A stretch of DNA of 64,000 nt from Paenibacillus kobensis NBRC 15729 (lineage in GTDB: Bacteria; Bacillota; Bacilli; Paenibacillales; Paenibacillaceae), in assembly GCF_004000825.1 (NCBI RefSeq), contig NZ_BILZ01000019.1, forward strand, positions 1 to 64,000, read 5' to 3'. Of the stretch, positions 50,766 through 60,539 are shown one piece after another. The translations under genes and the position numbers were made by a program. The notes beneath the pieces were generated by a model, which had not been told where the DNA came from, did no database searches, and was given only the letters and a program-made list of their open reading frames with translations. The stretch's first letter is position 1. Every line of letters begins with the position of its first letter.

Positions 50766-51887
50766 CTACGCGTATCTCGTCCACGATTGCAGCGTGCGGG
50801 CGACATCGGCACCCTCCACGATCATGCGGCGAATATCCTCGTTGATCAATTGGCGCGAAGCGTTCCACTTCTTATTCATGAAAAATCCGCTTATTTGCAC
50901 ATGATCGAGCTCCTGCATATACCGGGAATATATCGGATGGCTCATCAGGCCGCGCTGCTCTGCCTGCGAGCGGCTAACCGGAGGCGTCCACGAATGGCAC
51001 TCCAGAATGTAGTGACGAAGGAAACGCCATGCCAAGTCCGGCTCTGCCGAGGCTGACGTAATCCCAGCGCCGCCCATATAAACCATATTCGCCTGCTGCC
51101 CGCCCGGTATATTCGGCAGCCCGACCACGCCGTACCTCTCCTCCGGCTGATCCCTCAATAAGTCATTAGCGTTCCATATAAAAGAGAACATCATCGCGTT
51201 CTCTTCGCGCCATGAACCAGCTGTGCAAGGCTCGTCCGGCAACCGTGCGACGCGATGCTTGCGGAATACATCGACGATCAACTCGAACGCCTCAATCGTA
51301 AGGGCGCTGTCGATATACCCCCTTGATGTTGAGCCGTCCGGCGAAATATAACGGCCTCCGCCCCGCATAACGAAAGACTCGAACCACTCGATGTCGATGC
51401 CAAGACCCAACCCGAACTGGGAAGCGATTCCTTGCTCATCTCGAATCGTCAGCCGTTCGGCCAGCGCCATCATGTCCTCCCATGTCCATTCATCCGTCGG
51501 ATAAGCGAGCCCTGCCCGGTCGAACTTCTCTTTGTCATACATCATTAACGGAGGGCTTACCTCGGTCGGCAGGCTAGTCAGCACACCCCCATGTCCTGCA
51601 ACCCGCAACAGACCGGCATACAGATCGTCCCTTAGCCCTGCCGATTCGTTCACATACGGGTTCAAATCGATGAATACGCCGTCCGGATTGCCTGCCTGAA
51701 GGCCGCCTGTCTCGATGAGATCCGGCGCTTGATCAGACTGCAAGGCGCGCATGATCTCAAAATAATCGTTCGCCTGCTCGATCTCGATGTGCACGCCGGG
51801 ATTGGCCTGTTCGAACGACGCTTTCGCGGCTTGCAGCTCCCTCATATTGTAGCTGATTTCGGTCATGAGCCGTATTGTCTTCTTCAT
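50766..51887 (-). CDS. Solute-binding protein homologue without signal peptide, paralogue 2
   Basis: 373 residues, the same family and a close paralogue of the protein at 17869 (YDKEKFDRAGLAYPTDEWTW; GVVGLPNIPGGQQANMVYMG; HVQISGFFMNKKWNASRQL near the end). The start MKKTIRLMTEISYN has no hydrophobic core and no lipobox, so it should be cytosolic. ATG 51887 has GGGGAGC upstream. It follows a chemoreceptor gene by 86 bases. No ABC permease or ATPase is near. It may act as a ligand sensor with that receptor rather than in transport. Confidence 0.87.
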   Translation of the reverse strand: MKKTIRLMTEISYNMRELQAAKASFEQANPGVHIEIEQANDYFEIMRALQSDQAPDLIETGGLQAGNPDGVFIDLNPYVNESAGLRDDLYAGLLRVAGHGGVLTSLPTEVSPPLMMYDKEKFDRAGLAYPTDEWTWEDMMALAERLTIRDEQGIASQFGLGLGIDIEWFESFVMRGGGRYISPDGSTSRGYIDSALTIEAFELIVDVFRKHRVARLPDEPCTAGSWREENAMMFSFIWNANDLLRDQPEERYGVVGLPNIPGGQQANMVYMGGAGITSASAEPDLAWRFLRHYILECHSWTPPVSRSQAEQRGLMSHPIYSRYMQELDHVQISGFFMNKKWNASRQLINEDIRRMIVEGADVARTLQSWTRYA

Positions 51888-51973
51888 CCCTTGCTCCCCT
51901 TCTTGCAGCGTAATAGGTTCCAACAAATACGTATGATGCCGGCCGCAGCATGAATTTGAACAAAAAAACGAAA

Positions 51974-53251
51974 TTAAAACCGGAATTTGCCGATGCCGCC
52001 TTGCAGCGCGTCCGTCATCGACCGCAATTGGTTCGAAGCGGCCGCCGCCTCCTGCACCATCGCATTCTGCTCCTGCACCGACGATGCGATCGCACTTAGG
52101 CTGTCGGCATTATGTCCAGCCGCATCGGCTACCCGCTCTGCATCGGTGCGCATCGCATTCATTCTCTCCGATTGGGCATCCATCAGCTCTGCGATCCGGT
52201 TGATCGCATCCACCGTGCGATGGACGGATTGCGATATTTGCTGCAAATGTCCGATGGTTTCGTTCGTTTTGGACGATTCCTCGTAGGTATGCTGCGCCTG
52301 CAGCTCCATTCGGCTGACCGCGACGTTCAGATCGGACTGAATCGCCTCGACCAGACCGCCGATATGCTTGACCTCGGTCGTCGTATGGTTGGCCAGCTTC
52401 CTTATTTCGACAGCAACGATCTGAAAGCCTTGTCCATGCTCCCCGGCGTGAGCCGCCTCGATCGAGGCATTCAACGCGAGCAAATGCGTACGGGCCGAAA
52501 TCTCTTCGACCACATGAATAATTTCGCCGATCTGCTCGGCGTGTTGATTCAGCTTTTTGACCAAGCCGGTCGTTTCATGCCCCTCTGCTGCCAGACGCTT
52601 CATCGCCCCCGACAAGGAATCGATGGCATCGCTGCTGCGGTCCATCGCCGACGTCATTTGCTTCGCCTCCTGCTGGGCATCTCCCGTACAAGCCGCGGCA
52701 TCTGCGGACAAATCCGCAATTTCTTCAATGGAGTCATACATCAGCCGCGATAGCTGAGCCTGCGTATCCGTGTTGCGCGATATTTCCTCTACCCGTTCCG
52801 ATACGCCCGTCAACAGTGCCGCCGCCTGCTCCATCGCAAGCCGCAGTTGCTCCACTTCGGAACCGGTAGCTGTAGAATGCCGGTCAATATCGGCTACGAT
52901 GCCTCTTAGACTAGCAATCATCCGGTTGAACGACGAAGCCAGCAGCATCAATTCGTCCCGGGTGCGCGGAATAGCGACAACAGCTTGCAGATCGCCTTCC
53001 GCCGCGGCCCCGGCCGCCCGGTGCAGATCATTCAACGGCTTCACCAGCCAACGCGCGGTCAGCCAGCCTAACAGCCCCGTCCAGAATACGCCGAGACCGA
53101 ACGTAAAGCTTGAGAATATCCATGAATCCATATTCGGAGCCAAATAATTTTTCAGCACAAAAATACAAAACGCACTCGTACCGTACGTGGTTGCAGCCAC
53201 TACCGAAATCCCTACCACAATCTTCGTAACCAAGCTCGTTGAAAACCTCAT
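51974..53251 (-). CDS. Methyl-accepting chemotaxis protein with minimal external domain
   Basis: 425 residues. Two membrane helices (about 10-34 and 43-67) are separated by only about ten residues, so there is no periplasmic ligand domain. A HAMP domain (about 68-120) follows, then the signalling domain with the tip [29 protein letters not shown] 53251 has GGAGG upstream. Cytosolic sensing is implied, which fits the adjacent signal-less solute-binding protein. Confidence 0.9.
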   Translation of the reverse strand: MRFSTSLVTKIVVGISVVAATTYGTSAFCIFVLKNYLAPNMDSWIFSSFTFGLGVFWTGLLGWLTARWLVKPLNDLHRAAGAAAEGDLQAVVAIPRTRDELMLLASSFNRMIASLRGIVADIDRHSTATGSEVEQLRLAMEQAAALLTGVSERVEEISRNTDTQAQLSRLMYDSIEEIADLSADAAACTGDAQQEAKQMTSAMDRSSDAIDSLSGAMKRLAAEGHETTGLVKKLNQHAEQIGEIIHVVEEISARTHLLALNASIEAAHAGEHGQGFQIVAVEIRKLANHTTTEVKHIGGLVEAIQSDLNVAVSRMELQAQHTYEESSKTNETIGHLQQISQSVHRTVDAINRIAELMDAQSERMNAMRTDAERVADAAGHNADSLSAIASSVQEQNAMVQEAAAASNQLRSMTDALQGGIGKFRF

Positions 53252-53321
53252 TCGTCTGCCTCCTCCAATGCGGGTCCATAATGAACAAGTCCTTCTTGTT
53301 CCATTATGACGCCAAGACGAA

Positions 53322-53353
53322 GAAGGCACTGTGACATATGTCACAGTGCCTTC
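53322..53353. promoter_or_regulatory. Perfect 32-base palindrome with TGTGA-N6-TCACA core
   Basis: Two 16-base arms without a mismatch, starting GAAGGCACTG and centred on ATAT. The core TGTGACATATGTCACA is a perfect CRP/Fnr-family half-site pair. It lies 29 bases past the stop of the sugar-type MFS gene and 70 bases before the chemoreceptor start, so it may be a terminator, an operator, or both. The T-runs beside it are weak. Confidence 0.7.
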
Positions 53354-53382
53354 GCTCTAGTGATAAGAGGCTTTATACCTAA

Positions 53383-54600
53383 TTAGACGGAATTCTGCGC
53401 CTGCGCCTGTGCCCGCTGCTTGCGGCGGCCCGGCATTGCGACGAGCAGCGCCCATATGATCACGGCCAGCATCACGGCCGCAATAACGGCGAATAACCAC
53501 CGCGTCGCATCCGCTCCGTGCTCATCCAGGAACCAGCCCGTCAGCTTCGGCATGAGCGCGCCGCCGATGCCGCCGAACACCATCATCAGACTCGTCGTCT
53601 TCTCCGACAGTCCGGGCACCGCCCGGTTCACGAATACGAGCGCAATCGAATACATCCCAGACATGACAAGTCCCGCGAAGAAAGTCAGAACAAACAAACC
53701 GTTCGCACTGTCTACTCCGCCCATAATGACGAAAATAACAGCCGAGGATATACACGTAAACATCATATACGTTCCGCTGCCCCAGCGGTCAGCCACATGG
53801 CCCGATACTAGCCGCCCAAGCACCATCGCTCCCCAGTACACGCCGAGCGATAGCGATGCCGCAGAATCGGCCATTCCGTTATTCTGCACGAGCAGCGACG
53901 GGAAATAGTTCACGAAGCTGATCTCGAACCCGACATACACCGCGAAGAAGCAGCCGCATCCCAGCCATACCATCGCCATACGGGAACGGCTCATCCTATT
54001 CCGCTTCTGGGCATCGGACTCTGCTTCCCCTTGGCTCACAGGGCGGTCCAGAATGGACGGCCACCATATAATCCACAACAGCAGCGTCATTGCCGAGAGT
54101 ACGCTCACGACTCCGAACGCCGTCACCCAATAACCCGCATTAATAAAAGCGGCACCGACGAGCGGCATCAACAGCGCGCCTACGCCGAACGATACCTCTA
54201 CCCGGCTCATCGCCACGTTGGCATTGCGGCCAGCCGCGCTAATGATGAACGAGGCGACGACCGCCTCCGTCGTACCGAAGCCTAGCCCCGCGAACGGCGC
54301 AGCCGTCAGCATGACCGCCCAAGACGGCTGGCTCACATAGACTGCTTCTGCCAACGTCATAATCGCAAGCGCCGATAGCAGCAGCTTCTTCTTGCCGATC
54401 TTTCCAATCAACCATGGCGCGAGCATGACACCCAACATCCCGCCAAGGAACTGGTGCATGACGAGCTGTCCGCCATCTCCATATTGAATCCCATATGCTT
54501 GCACCATCGGCTCCATTACCGCACCGACGACCAATTGCCCTAATCCGACTACAACGAAGGCAACACATGCTAATATTATAAGCCGAGTCATCTGTGTCAT
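53383..54600 (-). CDS. MFS transporter, 12 helices, FHS/sugar-type
   Basis: 405 residues, about 12 hydrophobic helices. Helices 1-2 contain GLGQLVVGAVMEPMVQAYGI and QLVMHQFLGGMLG; the loop 2-3 charge motif is GKIGKKK. It is closer to the FucP/YdhD-like sugar and anion porters than to drug exporters. ATG 54600 has GAGAGGAGC upstream. It is transcribed in the same direction as the chemoreceptor gene but is separated from it by the 32-base palindrome. Confidence 0.8.
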   Translation of the reverse strand: MTQMTRLIILACVAFVVVGLGQLVVGAVMEPMVQAYGIQYGDGGQLVMHQFLGGMLGVMLAPWLIGKIGKKKLLLSALAIMTLAEAVYVSQPSWAVMLTAAPFAGLGFGTTEAVVASFIISAAGRNANVAMSRVEVSFGVGALLMPLVGAAFINAGYWVTAFGVVSVLSAMTLLLWIIWWPSILDRPVSQGEAESDAQKRNRMSRSRMAMVWLGCGCFFAVYVGFEISFVNYFPSLLVQNNGMADSAASLSLGVYWGAMVLGRLVSGHVADRWGSGTYMMFTCISSAVIFVIMGGVDSANGLFVLTFFAGLVMSGMYSIALVFVNRAVPGLSEKTTSLMMVFGGIGGALMPKLTGWFLDEHGADATRWLFAVIAAVMLAVIIWALLVAMPGRRKQRAQAQAQNSV

Positions 54601-54940
54601 TGCTCCTCTCGAACTTCCCCGGTGAATCCTGCTCAGCGCCCCCATCATACCATTGCCTGCGGCCTATGAACTATGTCCCATTGTGCCGTTTTATTATTGG
54701 ATTCTGTTTAGCAGAATCCGGCATTAAGACCAGAAGCGCAGCCGGCCAGTCTGTGGTCTCTGATCTCCCGCCGTTGCTTTGGCCAGCTTGATTCAAACAA
54801 ATAGAGCCTCGCGAGTATAGATTCTTACACGCTGTGCTCATCGTTGGAAGTCTGTCTGTAGCAGAAGGGCCGCCCCTGCTGTCATTAAAAGAAATGACGG
54901 CTGGGACGGCCCTTTTTTACGATAAGAAGGCTGATTTAAT
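54601..54940. other. Intergenic region, SelO to MFS
   Basis: No gene seen. It contains a hairpin GGATTCTG-TTTAG-CAGAATCC (54699-54719) and the strong hairpin at 54865-54918. Confidence 0.6.
54865..54918. terminator. Strong hairpin terminator after selO
   Basis: AAGGGCCG...CCC...GTCATT paired with AATGAC...GGG...CGGCCCTT. A T-run of six follows on the plus strand and TTCT on the minus strand, where it ends the SelO transcript. Confidence 0.85.
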
Positions 54941-56440
54941 TTATGTTCCGCAGAAGGTCCGATAGGGAAGTCCCGTGGATGAAGGAAGCTCACAGTACAC
55001 ATCCTGTTCCGGCGAATATGCATATGGCTTCGACAAAGCTGCCAACAGTCGCTCCATCACGCTGTAGTCGCCCTGTTCCACCGCCGCATCCAGCGCCTCT
55101 TCCACCCGATGATTGCGGGGAATGACGGCCGGATTGCTGCGGCGCATCAGATCGCGTGCGGCATCAACCGACTCCGGCTGCCTGCCGAGCCGGGCCTGCC
55201 AGCGCGCATGCCACTGCGCATACTCCTCCGACTCTCCGAGCGCAGACCGTACCGCCTCATGTTCACCGAGCGTGAGAGCACGGAACGTGTTCGTATAATC
55301 TGCACGGTGACGCTGCATGAGTCCCAGAAGCTCTTTGACCAGTTCTTCGTCGGCTTCATCCTCTTCATGCTGGAACAGCCCCAGCTTCGCTTTCATTCCA
55401 GCCAGCCAATGGGCGTAATATTGCTCGGCGAAGCCCGAGATCGCATCCTGCGCCAGCTCGATCGCCTGCTCCATATCGTCATGCAGCAGCGGCAGCAGCG
55501 TCTCTGCGAATCTGGCCAGATTCCATGCGCCGATCTGCGGCTGGTTGCCATACGCATAACGGCCCTGCGTATCGATCGAGCTGAATACGGTCGCAGGATC
55601 GAACGCATCCATGAACGCGCATGGACCGTAGTCGATCGTTTCGCCGCTAATCGCCATGTTATCGGTATTCATGACGCCATGAATGAACCCGACAAGCTGC
55701 CATTGCGCAATGAGCGCGGCTTGACGCTTAATCACTTCCATCAGCAGCGTTAAATAACGGTTCTCTCCGGCTTCGGCTCCTGCCTCAGCCTCAGGATAAT
55801 GCCTTTCCAGCGTATAATCCGCCAAATCTCGGAGTTCTTCCGTCGTCCGCCACTGGGCGGCGTATTGGAACGTGCCGACGCGAATATGGCTGGCCGCTAC
55901 GCGTGTCAGCACAGCGCCTGGCAGTTCCGTCTCCCGATAGACCGGCTCGCCAGTCGTTACGACCGCCAAGCTGCGCGTCGTCGGGATGCCCAGCGCATGC
56001 ATCGCTTCGCTAATGATATATTCGCGCAGCATAGGTCCGAGCGCCGCACGGCCGTCGCCTCCGCGGGAGTACGGCGTTCTGCCCGAGCCTTTCAACTGAA
56101 TATCGACCCGTTCGCCATGAGGTGTCATATGCTCGCCAAGCAACATAGCGCGTCCATCGCCCAGCATATTGAAATGGCCGAATTGATGGCCCGCATAAGC
56201 TTGCGCAAGCGGCGCCGCGCCTTCAGGAATCCGGTTGCCGGCGAAGACTGCCGTTCCCTCCCCGCTCTTCAGCGCCTTGGCATCCAGACCAAGCGATTCA
56301 GCCAAGGCTTCATTCACAATAACGGGCTGCGGCGCATCAGCAGGCACCGGCTCTTGTCTCGCATAGAAAGTTTCCGGCAGCCGAGCGTAGCTATTGTCAA
56401 AACGCCAGCCGGGCGTTCGGTTTGCAGTTGGTTCAGTCAT
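54941..56440 (-). CDS. selO: Protein adenylyltransferase SelO (YdiU/UPF0061)
   Basis: 499 residues, full length. Pseudokinase-family signs are [64 protein letters not shown] and [20 protein letters not shown] with the metal-binding Asn and Asp. SelO binds ATP in flipped orientation and transfers AMP to proteins in redox stress. It is a single gene ending at a strong hairpin. Confidence 0.97.
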   Translation of the reverse strand: MTEPTANRTPGWRFDNSYARLPETFYARQEPVPADAPQPVIVNEALAESLGLDAKALKSGEGTAVFAGNRIPEGAAPLAQAYAGHQFGHFNMLGDGRAMLLGEHMTPHGERVDIQLKGSGRTPYSRGGDGRAALGPMLREYIISEAMHALGIPTTRSLAVVTTGEPVYRETELPGAVLTRVAASHIRVGTFQYAAQWRTTEELRDLADYTLERHYPEAEAGAEAGENRYLTLLMEVIKRQAALIAQWQLVGFIHGVMNTDNMAISGETIDYGPCAFMDAFDPATVFSSIDTQGRYAYGNQPQIGAWNLARFAETLLPLLHDDMEQAIELAQDAISGFAEQYYAHWLAGMKAKLGLFQHEEDEADEELVKELLGLMQRHRADYTNTFRALTLGEHEAVRSALGESEEYAQWHARWQARLGRQPESVDAARDLMRRSNPAVIPRNHRVEEALDAAVEQGDYSVMERLLAALSKPYAYSPEQDVYCELPSSTGLPYRTFCGT

Positions 56441-56555
56441 CGGATCTCCTGCTTCCGTGTAGAGTTTGAGCTTATTATACCCTTTCCTGCGATTTCCTGC
56501 GCTCTATGTACGCCTGCAAGGGGGAACGACGCTCAAACCAACACGCAGGCTGCCA

Positions 56556-56894
56556 CTATAAAAACTTGTACAGCCAAGCCATATGATAAACGGCAAGCAG
56601 TGCATAGACGAGCGTAACGATCATAATTAATTTCGTAATATAGGAGGGCCGGCGAATATACCGGTTCAGGACGAGGAGCATAAGGGGCATAACCGTTTTA
56701 TATCCATAGAAGACAACGGGATGCATCTCATACAGCGCAGCAGCAAACGGGTTCGCCTCGCTTACCGCTTGCATCCGAATGCCCGCATCGGTTGCTATGG
56801 CATCGAAGAGCGATAACAACGTCAGCCCCATAAGCATAATAGTGCCTAATCGCACGCTGTCCATGAATAGCTTCAACCTCAATCGAACGAGCAT
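56556..56894 (-). CDS. DUF5658 family small membrane protein
   Basis: 112 residues, three membrane helices. LTLLSLFDAIATDAGIRM and EANPFAAALYEMHPVVFYGYKT are typical of DUF5658, of unknown function. ATG 56894 is used; its ribosome binding site (AAGGGGGC) lies inside one arm of a perfect 20-bp hairpin, which could block translation. Confidence 0.85.
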   Translation of the reverse strand: MLVRLRLKLFMDSVRLGTIMLMGLTLLSLFDAIATDAGIRMQAVSEANPFAAALYEMHPVVFYGYKTVMPLMLLVLNRYIRRPSYITKLIMIVTLVYALLAVYHMAWLYKFL

Positions 56895-56895
56895 A

Positions 56896-56940
56896 GACAA
56901 GCCCCCTTATGATACAAATTGTATCATAAGGGGGCTTGTC
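56896..56940. promoter_or_regulatory. Perfect 20-bp hairpin covering a ribosome binding site
   Basis: Arms 56896-56915 and 56921-56940 are exact complements, with loop AAATT. One base separates the hairpin from the DUF5658 start codon, and the right-reading arm contains the Shine-Dalgarno sequence. There is no T-run on the minus strand, so it is not a typical terminator for the upstream kinase gene. Confidence 0.8.
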
Positions 56941-56960
56941 TTCTCAATCTTATATCCTGA

Positions 56961-57944
56961 CTATAATAATGCCGCTGCCTTAAACTCTTCGACAAAGCCG
57001 TTCAGCCAGTCCTCGCCATAATCGATCGCGCCCATGTCTCCTGGGATGAAAGCGACATCCAAGCTCATGACCCACAGCCGTCGCGCCATAAAGAACAAGT
57101 CGATCGCCTGTTCATCCCGCTCCGAGAACGGACGTACGGACCGGTACCCTTCCAGCAGCGCTGCCCACAGCTTCTCCCGATTGTCCGGCTGCTGGCGCTT
57201 GCGGCCTTTCACCTGCGCCAAGTCGTAAGCCCGCCAGCCTGCAGCCGCCCACTCAAAGTCGAAATGAACGAACCGGCCGTTCTCGACAATCGCGTTATTG
57301 TTCCCATGCATATCGCCGTGGCAAATGCCATAATCCAACCCTTGCCCGCATGCTGCTTCGATACGCGCTTTCAGGCCATTCGCGAATGCCGTCAGGAAGG
57401 ATGCCTGCTCATGATTCCTGCCGATGTATTCTACAATGCACTCAAGCGGCTCATTAATCAAAAAGTCCGTGTCGAGCTTATAACGGGGCCTAACCACGCT
57501 GATCCGGTCCATCGCGGCATGGAGTTCGGCGGCCGACTGGCCGAACGCATAGCAGGACGGCTCGTCCTGCAGCCCGCTCTCCTCGCCTTCTATGTAACGG
57601 AACATCACAGCCATCCGCCGCCCTTCCGGAGCGTCTACTGTCGTGAAGTATGTGCCTCTCACCGTTGGAACAGGCTCCGCCACTTTCGTTGCAACGCCGC
57701 GCAGTTCCTCTTTCAGCTGGTTCAGCAATGCCGTTTCATAAACGACACCGTTCTCGCCGATTCCGACTCTATAAACACGAAGAATAAACATTCCTTCCGA
57801 CGTACGGACCCGATAAGTATCGTTCAGCCCTCTCAGCCAGAACACGCATTCTTCCCATTCTCCAATCTCATAGACACAGCCGAAATAAAATTTCAAATAC
57901 TCCGCGTTCAACACCGAACGCATCACTCTTGATCCCGTATACAT
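56961..57944 (-). CDS. APH-fold phosphotransferase 2 (RdoA/SrkA-like)
   Basis: 327 residues. The catalytic segment CHGDMHGNNN (HGDxHxxN) and magnesium site VHFDFEWA are complete. Regions LRGLNDTYRVRT and GMFILRVYR form the nucleotide-binding lobe. Family members include stress-response kinases, homoserine kinase type II and choline kinases. AGGAGGGG precedes the ATG. It is not a close copy of the kinase at 49150. Confidence 0.88.
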   Translation of the reverse strand: MYTGSRVMRSVLNAEYLKFYFGCVYEIGEWEECVFWLRGLNDTYRVRTSEGMFILRVYRVGIGENGVVYETALLNQLKEELRGVATKVAEPVPTVRGTYFTTVDAPEGRRMAVMFRYIEGEESGLQDEPSCYAFGQSAAELHAAMDRISVVRPRYKLDTDFLINEPLECIVEYIGRNHEQASFLTAFANGLKARIEAACGQGLDYGICHGDMHGNNNAIVENGRFVHFDFEWAAAGWRAYDLAQVKGRKRQQPDNREKLWAALLEGYRSVRPFSERDEQAIDLFFMARRLWVMSLDVAFIPGDMGAIDYGEDWLNGFVEEFKAAALL

Positions 57945-58076
57945 TCTCTGCCCCTCCTATGAGGCCGATTGTATCACAGGTTTTTCCTTATCAATGAACC
58001 ATCCTTGCTGTTCGGATTGGATTAAGCACCGTAACCTTTGGTAAAATAACCCCGTCTGAATTGAGGAGGGATTTCC

Positions 58077-58487
58077 ATGCGAATGATCATTGCTATTGTA
58101 TTCATGCTGGCTTTATTGACGGGCTGCGGCGCCGGTACGAGCGCGAAGGAACCGCTGACCTTGCAGCAGGTGACCGATGCGCTGCAAGCGGAAGGGCTGC
58201 TGTTGGAGGATGACGCACCGGTTAATCCGGATAGTATTTTTCAACAAGGAATTGATGGCGTGAAGCCCCGCTTCTATCGTCTGGCGGACGGCATCGTCTA
58301 TATCTATCTGTTCGAGACGAATGATAAGCGGATTCAAGGCTACGAGCATTTTTATGACCGGCCGCTCGACTTCGAAGCTCACCATACGCACGAGGTCAAC
58401 AACGTATTCATCGTATTCACCGGAGGACACCAGAAGGGCGACACGACGGACGACCGGATAAAGGCCGCGCTCAAGCGGCTGGAGTAG
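58077..58487 (+). CDS. Lipoprotein of unknown function
   Basis: 136 residues. The signal peptide has the lipobox LLTGC, so the mature protein is lipid-anchored outside the cell. The remaining about 115 residues form an acidic alpha-beta domain (LTLQQVTDALQAEGLLL ... VNNVFIVFTGG). GAGGAGGG precedes the ATG. No family recognised. Confidence 0.8.
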   Translation: MRMIIAIVFMLALLTGCGAGTSAKEPLTLQQVTDALQAEGLLLEDDAPVNPDSIFQQGIDGVKPRFYRLADGIVYIYLFETNDKRIQGYEHFYDRPLDFEAHHTHEVNNVFIVFTGGHQKGDTTDDRIKAALKRLE

Positions 58488-58613
58488 TGGCTGATGGAGT
58501 ACAGCACAGGAGCGGAACGGGATAAGAACGGTTGCTTGCGTATGCGGAATTATTCCAGAGCAAGCAGCCGCTAGGAAAGTTAACGGATCTGCTGCTGCTG
58601 CGGACTCCGCTCT

Positions 58614-59223
58614 TCAGCCGAGCAGCCGCCTCACCGGCTTCCAACGGGATACCCCTTCGAATATCCGGCCGACCCCTCTCGTAATCCGGTCATAGTACAC
58701 ATAAGCCATAACGACGACAAAAGCCGTGAAGAGAAGAAGAAGCATGGGCTCTACGTTCAGGTTAACGGCCAACACGAGCGCGAAAGAAAGCGCGGCGGCG
58801 ACTAGCAGCACGTTCTCGTAGACGATCGAAGACAGCAGCGCGGCAAGCGGCACGCCTTCTCTCATCGCCAGCACGATGCGGCCCGCATAGTTCCAGAAGC
58901 CGCCGGGGATGTACTTGGCGAATTGCGAATCGATAAAAATCCGCAAGCCCTGCAGCAGCCCGAGCCTCCCGCTTAAGCCGGTGCGCATACGCCCAAACAC
59001 CTTGCCGTTGCCCATTCCCACCGCATTGACGATGAGTACCCATATGCTTGCTTGCAGCATCAGGAACACGGCGAACAACGCCATCGACAGGTAGAACCGA
59101 TAATCCGCACGCACCAAATAGTCGAGCAACTCCGCAGCCTTGAAAGGCAAGCTGCGCGCAACGAAATAAACGAATTGCCGCTAGCAGCGTCTTAAGAACA
59201 GCCGGCCGCCATCTGTGCAGCAT
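58614..59223 (-). pseudogene. Frameshifted, shortened UPF0104/LPG-synthase-like membrane protein
   Basis: The ATG at 59223 (AAGGAG upstream) opens the frame MLHRWRPAVLKTLLAAI, but the family-like continuation YFVARSLPFKAAELLDYL is in another frame, entered between about 59163 and 59182. The second frame then runs to 58614 with four helices and GGFWNYAGRIVLAMREGVP, typical of the lysylphosphatidylglycerol-synthase transmembrane family. Even if repaired it would give only about 203 residues, against roughly 300 or more in intact members. I take it as a decayed gene; a sequencing error is the alternative for the frameshift. Confidence 0.75.
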
Positions 59224-59370
59224 CGTCCCGACTCCTTCGTTCCTTCCCCTTAGATCGGGCAATCCACTAATTGTAAGAGGGAACTGTAAAGGGCGGTGCA
59301 TGGTTTCGTTATCCGCGCATTAATTTACTGCCCGCACCGGAATGATGCGGCTTTATCTTTATCGCATGCC

Positions 59371-59404
59371 AAAAAAGCCGCATCGGATTCGATCCGATGC
59401 GGCT
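59371..59404 (-). terminator. Terminator of the RMD1-family gene
   Basis: AGCCGCATCGGAT with ATCCGATGCGGCT, 3-nt loop, then six T on the minus strand. Confidence 0.93.
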
Positions 59405-59440
59405 CCCTTGGTTACCGGGCGCTGACAGTTGTCTTCCGTA

Positions 59441-60277
59441 TCACGGGAGCCAACCGATAATCTGAAGCACCGTCAGTATGACCTCGACGACGATCAGAAT
59501 GACGATGACCCATTCGACGAACAACCCCCGAATCGAGTGGCTGATCGTGGAGAAGCCCTCCATAATGCGGTACAGCACTTCCGTCTTGCTCTTTAATATG
59601 GTGAACCGGTCGCTCAACTCGAAGAATTCGAGCATCCGGTCGTAAAATTCGCCCGCATTGCTGCTCGACCATGTTATGTCGGGCTTATCGAGAATCATGA
59701 TGTATGAAATCGTATTGTATTCGTGGCGCATAATGATCGCTGTTGTCCGGGCCAGCTCCTTGTTGCCGATGGACAAATTGCCTTTCTCCAGCCGGTCGAT
59801 CATATGCTCGAGTTTATCATGGATTTTGCCAAGCTGCTCCTCGATCTTCTCCAGCGCCACCGACTTGGCCAGAACAGTCGAAATGAGCTCCGGGTGGAAC
59901 GGCTCGACCTCAGACACCACGACGTACTCGTCGGTTAGCTCAAGACTCCCCTTCTTATCGTTCTGAAGACGGTAATCATCGGTATAATGATACGCGCTCT
60001 GAATATCGATATCCGGTTCGAACGTCTGGATAAAACGGAAAAACTGGTGAATCTCATCCGCACTCGAATGATTCACGAATACGACGCTCCCGAAAGAGAA
60101 GACGAGCACCTGCTGCGACTTATCCATCGTCTTGTGCAGGATCGACTGCAGAATGTCACCTTTGAGCGTCAAAGGCTCTTCCCATGTAAATTTTTTCGGA
60201 ATACCGCAGTGGATAGCAATTTTGTTCAAATCGATTTCGTTGGTAATTGCGAATGCCTTGAACGTAATTTCTTTCAT
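59441..60277 (-). CDS. RMD1/YagE family protein (DUF155)
   Basis: 278 residues. The N-terminal domain contains VLVFSFGSVVFVNHS and DEYVVVSEVEPFHPELIST; the C-terminus has one membrane helix (VEWVIVILIVVEVILTVL) like the RMD1/Sad1-interacting family. These proteins are thought to be membrane-bound and coiled-coil-forming, with no firm bacterial function. ATG 60277 has GAGGTG upstream. It is a single gene. Confidence 0.88.
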   Translation of the reverse strand: MKEITFKAFAITNEIDLNKIAIHCGIPKKFTWEEPLTLKGDILQSILHKTMDKSQQVLVFSFGSVVFVNHSSADEIHQFFRFIQTFEPDIDIQSAYHYTDDYRLQNDKKGSLELTDEYVVVSEVEPFHPELISTVLAKSVALEKIEEQLGKIHDKLEHMIDRLEKGNLSIGNKELARTTAIIMRHEYNTISYIMILDKPDITWSSSNAGEFYDRMLEFFELSDRFTILKSKTEVLYRIMEGFSTISHSIRGLFVEWVIVILIVVEVILTVLQIIGWLP

Positions 60278-60539
60278 CCTTGTCACCTCATATCCGCCTG
60301 CCTAGGGTCCAGCCGTACAGGAGGCGGTCGTGTCGCTAGTGTAGCAGATAAAAGCTGCTTCTATTGTTAATTTATTGTAAAACAAATTGATTATACATGA
60401 TAGATTACTTTTGGATCACCCGCGCAGCAGCGGTTCATTCGATTATGAGGCAGAATGCTGTATAATAATGGGGAATGAAAAACAAACCGGCCACGAATCG
60501 TCATTATACGGGCGAAGCGCATAAGCAAGGAGAATGAGA

